From the NCBI RefSeq assembly GCF_051192575.1, contig NZ_JBPJSQ010000002.1, positions 186,001 to 250,000 on the forward strand: 64,000 nucleotides of DNA. Direction: 5' to 3'. Positions 61,386 to 64,000 of this stretch are shown here, piece after piece. This DNA is from Aestuariimicrobium soli. Lineage in GTDB: Bacteria > Actinomycetota > Actinomycetes > Propionibacteriales > Propionibacteriaceae. Below the pieces are notes generated by a model, which made no database searches, had not been told where the DNA came from, and saw only the letters and a program-made list of their open reading frames with translations. The position numbers and the translations under genes are program-made. Every line of letters begins with the position of its first letter. Position 1 is the first letter of the stretch.

Positions 61386-62225
61386 TCAGCTCTGGGCCGG
61401 CTCCTCGGCGGCCTCGACGGGGCCACCCTCCTCGATCATGTCCTCCACCGCGGCCTCCTCGGCCGTCTCGGTCTCGGGCTCTGCCGGGGCCTCGTCGACC
61501 TCCTCGACCTCCGTGACAGGCGCGAACTCCCCCAGGTCGAGGTCGGGCAACAGTTCCTGCAGGGCCTCGACGGTCAGGGCCCCGAGGCGCACCAGGCGGC
61601 CGGCGTCCGAGCCCGAGAAGTCGACGATGGACGAGGGCGACATGCCCGGTGTCGGCCCCCCGTCGAGATAGACGGCGATCGACTCACCCAGCTGGTCGAC
61701 GGCCTCGTCGACGGTGGTGGCGGCGGGGTTGCCCGAGATGTTGGCCGAGCTGACCGCCAGCGGGCCGGTGCGACGCAGCAGGGCGCGCGTGCCCTCGTGG
61801 TCGGGCACCCGCACCGCGATGGTGCCGGCGGTCTCCCCCAGATCCATGCCGAGACTCGACTGGGCCTTGAGAATGACGGTCAGCGCACCCGGCCAGTGGG
61901 CGGCGGTCAGCGTCGCGGCCGCCTCGGGCACCTCCTGGGCCAGCGAGCCCAGCATGATGGCGTCGGAGATCAGCACCGGCGGCGGCATGTCACGCCCCCG
62001 CACCTTCGCGTTCAACAGGGCCTGCACCGCGTCGGCATTGGTGGCATCGGCGGCCACCCCGTAGACGGTGTCGGTGGGAATGACGATCACGCGACCCTCG
62101 CGAATGGCGTCGACGGCGGCCCGGTAGCTCGCCTCCAGCTCGTCGGCCGGCGCGTCGGCGGCCAAACTGTGGCGCTGCCAGGTCGCTTCGACGGGCAGGC
62201 CGGGTGCGGTCTCGTTCTCGCTCAC
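61386..62225 (-). CDS. L-threonylcarbamoyladenylate synthase (Sua5/YrdC)
   Basis: The enzyme makes threonylcarbamoyl-AMP for t6A37 in ANN-decoding tRNAs. The 279-residue product has VIVIPTDTVYGVAADATN, KVRGRDMPPPVLI, PGALTVIL and VSSANISGNPAATT. The YrdC domain ends near residue 225. Instead of the Sua5 C-terminal domain it has a tail of about 50 residues rich in Glu, Ala and Pro (EVEEVDEAPAEPETETAEEA), likely disordered. The GTG start lies close to the prmC stop. Confidence 0.92.
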   Translation of the reverse strand: MSENETAPGLPVEATWQRHSLAADAPADELEASYRAAVDAIREGRVIVIPTDTVYGVAADATNADAVQALLNAKVRGRDMPPPVLISDAIMLGSLAQEVPEAAATLTAAHWPGALTVILKAQSSLGMDLGETAGTIAVRVPDHEGTRALLRRTGPLAVSSANISGNPAATTVDEAVDQLGESIAVYLDGGPTPGMSPSSIVDFSGSDAGRLVRLGALTVEALQELLPDLDLGEFAPVTEVEEVDEAPAEPETETAEEAAVEDMIEEGGPVEAAEEPAQS

Positions 62226-62229
62226 CCGA

Positions 62230-63078
62230 TCATCCTGCCACGGCCGTCGTGAACCGCGGACGACTCACCAGATCGGGGTGGGTGTGCACCTCGCGCAGGC
62301 CGGCGGCAGCGAACAGGTCGCGGACGGCCTCGGCGTGGGATTCGTCGTGCTCGCAGCCAACCGCGCCACCCACCTCGCCGGCGGGCGCGGTCGTCGCCGG
62401 ACGCAACAGCCGGGCAGCCAAGGTGGCGACCACGCGGATGGCGTCGAGCCCGTCGGTACCCGAGAAGACGGCCAGCTCCGGGTCGCGGGTGACCTCGTCG
62501 GGCACCCGCGTGCTGGTGGGCACGTAGGGCGGGTTCACCACCAGCACGTCGACGGTGCCGTCGAGGTCGGGCCACGCGTCGGCCAGGTCGCCCAGCCGCA
62601 GGTCAACGGCGGTGCCCGCCAGGTTGCGTGCTGCCCACGCGTGGGCCTCGGGGCTGAGCTCGACGGCGTACTGCCGGTGCCCTGGGGCCTCGTCGGCGAT
62701 GGCCAGGCTGATGGCACCCGAGCCGGTGCAGGGCTCGGCCACCACGCGGCCGGGGGCGGAGCCGCGCAGCCGATCGATGGCCCAGCCGGCGAGCAGTTCG
62801 GTCTCTGGCCGGGGCACGAACACGCCCGGGCCCACCTCGACGCGCACGTGCCGGAACCACGCCTCGCCGGTGATGTGCTGCAGGGGATCCCCTGCCAGCC
62901 GGCGGGCCACGGCCGCCTCGAGCCGGGCGCGCTGGTCCTCGTCCAGGGCTCCGACGAGGAAGACCCGGTCGGACGTGACGCCCGCCGCGTGGGCGAGCAG
63001 CAGGCGCGCCTCTGCGTCGGCGCTGACCACACCGCCCGCCGCGAGCCGATCGGAGAGGGCGCGCAGGTCGCCACTCAT
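62230..63078 (-). CDS. prmC: Release factor glutamine methyltransferase
   Basis: PrmC methylates the Gln of the GGQ motif in RF1 and RF2. The 282-residue product has an N-terminal helical domain (1-75), the SAM motif VAEPCTGSGAISLAIA, and the catalytic VNPPYVP (about 181-187). The C-terminal end is short. The ATG overlaps the prfA stop by 4 nt, so the enzyme is made along with its substrate RF1. Confidence 0.95.
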   Translation of the reverse strand: MSGDLRALSDRLAAGGVVSADAEARLLLAHAAGVTSDRVFLVGALDEDQRARLEAAVARRLAGDPLQHITGEAWFRHVRVEVGPGVFVPRPETELLAGWAIDRLRGSAPGRVVAEPCTGSGAISLAIADEAPGHRQYAVELSPEAHAWAARNLAGTAVDLRLGDLADAWPDLDGTVDVLVVNPPYVPTSTRVPDEVTRDPELAVFSGTDGLDAIRVVATLAARLLRPATTAPAGEVGGAVGCEHDESHAEAVRDLFAAAGLREVHTHPDLVSRPRFTTAVAG

Positions 63079-64000
63079 GCGCGGGCCAGTCGGTCGGCGA
63101 GGTCGGCGGCCTGCAGGGCTTCGACGAGCGCCTCCAGGTCACCGGCCAACACCTGGTCGAGATTGTGGGCCTTGTAACCGATCCGGTGGTCGGCGACCCG
63201 GTTCTCGGGGAAGTTGTAGGTGCGAATCCGCTCGGAACGGTCGACCGTACGCACCTGCGAGCTGCGGGCGGCCTGGGCCGAGGCGGCGGCCTGCTCCTCG
63301 GCCATGGCGACGAGGCGGGCACGCAACATGCGCATCGCCTGCTCACGGTTCTGCAACTGGCTGCGTTCGTTCTGGCAGGTGACCACGGTACCCGTCGGCA
63401 GGTGGGTGATCCGCACCGCCGAGTCGGTCGTGTTCACGCCCTGGCCACCGGGCCCCGACGACCGGTAGACGTCGATGCGCAGGTCGGACTCGTTCACCTC
63501 GACCTCGTCGGCCTCGATGTCGGGCATCACCAGCACGCCGGCCGCCGAGGTGTGGATCCTGCCCTGCGACTCGGTCACCGGCACGCGCTGCACCCGGTGC
63601 ACGCCACCCTCGAACTTGAGCACGCCGAATGGCAGCCGGGCCGGTTCGGTCGAGGCCTGGGCCTGGGCCGAGAAGGTGACCGACTTGAAGCCGCCCAGGT
63701 CGGTCTCCTGAGCGTCCAGCAGCGCGATCTTCCAGCCCACGTGCTCGGCGTAGCGGGAATACATGGCGAACAGGTCCGCCGCGAACAGCGCCGACTCCTC
63801 CCCGCCCTCGCCGGCCTTGATCTCGACGATGGCGTCGAAGGCGTCGTGGGGGTCGCGCGGCGCCAGCAGTTCGCTCACCCGGCGCTCGGCAGCGACCAAC
63901 GCCTCGTCCAGCGTGTCGGCCTCGGCGGCGAACTCGGCGTCGTCGGCGGCCAGTTCCCGCGCGGCCGCGGCGTCGAGCCGGAGCCCGTCGCGCTCGTCCA
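63075..64000 (-). CDS. prfA: Peptide chain release factor 1, 5' end outside window
   Basis: RF1 ends translation at UAA and UAG. The visible 308 codons include the catalytic loop SSGPGGQGVNTTDSAVRITH and the RF1-type anticodon-recognition region HRVQRVPVTESQGRIHTSA. TYNFPENRVADHRIGYK and the C terminus complete it. The start codon and about 45-55 residues lie beyond the right edge. It leads the prfA-prmC-sua5-wecA-atp series. Confidence 0.96.
   Translation of the reverse strand, partial: DERDGLRLDAAAARELAADDAEFAAEADTLDEALVAAERRVSELLAPRDPHDAFDAIVEIKAGEGGEESALFAADLFAMYSRYAEHVGWKIALLDAQETDLGGFKSVTFSAQAQASTEPARLPFGVLKFEGGVHRVQRVPVTESQGRIHTSAAGVLVMPDIEADEVEVNESDLRIDVYRSSGPGGQGVNTTDSAVRITHLPTGTVVTCQNERSQLQNREQAMRMLRARLVAMAEEQAAASAQAARSSQVRTVDRSERIRTYNFPENRVADHRIGYKAHNLDQVLAGDLEALVEALQAADLADRLARA

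Overview
The window is about 70% G+C, densely packed, and comes from an actinobacterial chromosome. Family-level evidence favours Propionibacteriaceae. A methylmalonyl-CoA epimerase reads very close to the Propionibacterium shermanii enzyme, and a PduO-type cobalamin adenosyltransferase is present, which fits B12-dependent propionate metabolism. General actinobacterial markers are NucS, the GlgE maltosyltransferase pathway, the hisI-trpE gene order with its Trp-associated membrane protein, and the prfA-prmC-sua5-wecA-atp order. I see no rRNA, tRNA, CRISPR array, insertion sequence or prophage. No stretch longer than about 120 bases lacks a gene. The annotation therefore reads as core chromosome rather than an accessory island.

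Layout. 1-5.5 kb: gltD (cut by the left edge) and gltB, glutamate synthase. 5.5-12.7 kb, leftward: hisI-trpE-Trp membrane protein-HGxxPAAW protein-trpC-trpB-trpA-SCO1/SenC-lgt, mostly joined by 4-nt overlaps. 12.7-17.2 kb: a MDMPI-type protein, a NERD-nuclease/SF1 helicase fusion, and a GPH sugar symporter fused to a cytidylate-kinase-like domain. 17.2-21.9 kb: gatCAB, an ACT protein and a membrane protein. 21.9-26.8 kb, leftward: a small membrane protein, a PNPOx-like flavoprotein, a short core-type MetE, mnmA, a cysteine desulfurase and an enoyl-CoA hydratase. 26.8-34.3 kb, rightward: glgX-glgE-mak-glgB. 34.4-38.3 kb: a ROK repressor and a secreted GH-D-like glycosidase. 38.3-43.4 kb: a YbbN-like protein, pgm, an RCK-type ion channel, a bPH2 protein and a 48-residue microprotein. 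43.6-46.0 kb: methylmalonyl-CoA epimerase, a DivIVA-like coiled-coil protein and NucS. 46-52.5 kb: an alpha/beta hydrolase plus GMC oxidase pair, a zinc-ribbon protein, a second hydrolase, a lipoprotein cyclophilin, the cobalamin adenosyltransferase and DUF2550. 52.5-64 kb, leftward: the complete F1Fo ATP synthase operon behind prfA (cut by the right edge), prmC, sua5 and wecA.

How the genes work together. pgm, glgB, mak, glgE and glgX make and remodel alpha-glucan by the maltose-1-phosphate route. The cysteine desulfurase can supply sulfur to MnmA. The epimerase and the adenosyltransferase serve the methylmalonyl-CoA branch. wecA starts cell-envelope glycan synthesis next to the energy-coupling operon.

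Two signals cut across genes. At least eleven genes have a TANNNT-like -10 hexamer ending 6-8 nt before an ATG or GTG with no leader, which is the geometry of leaderless transcription. The heptamer CGGACGA/TCGTCCG is visibly over-represented on both strands. The most unusual single protein is the symporter-kinase-like fusion at 15047-17179.
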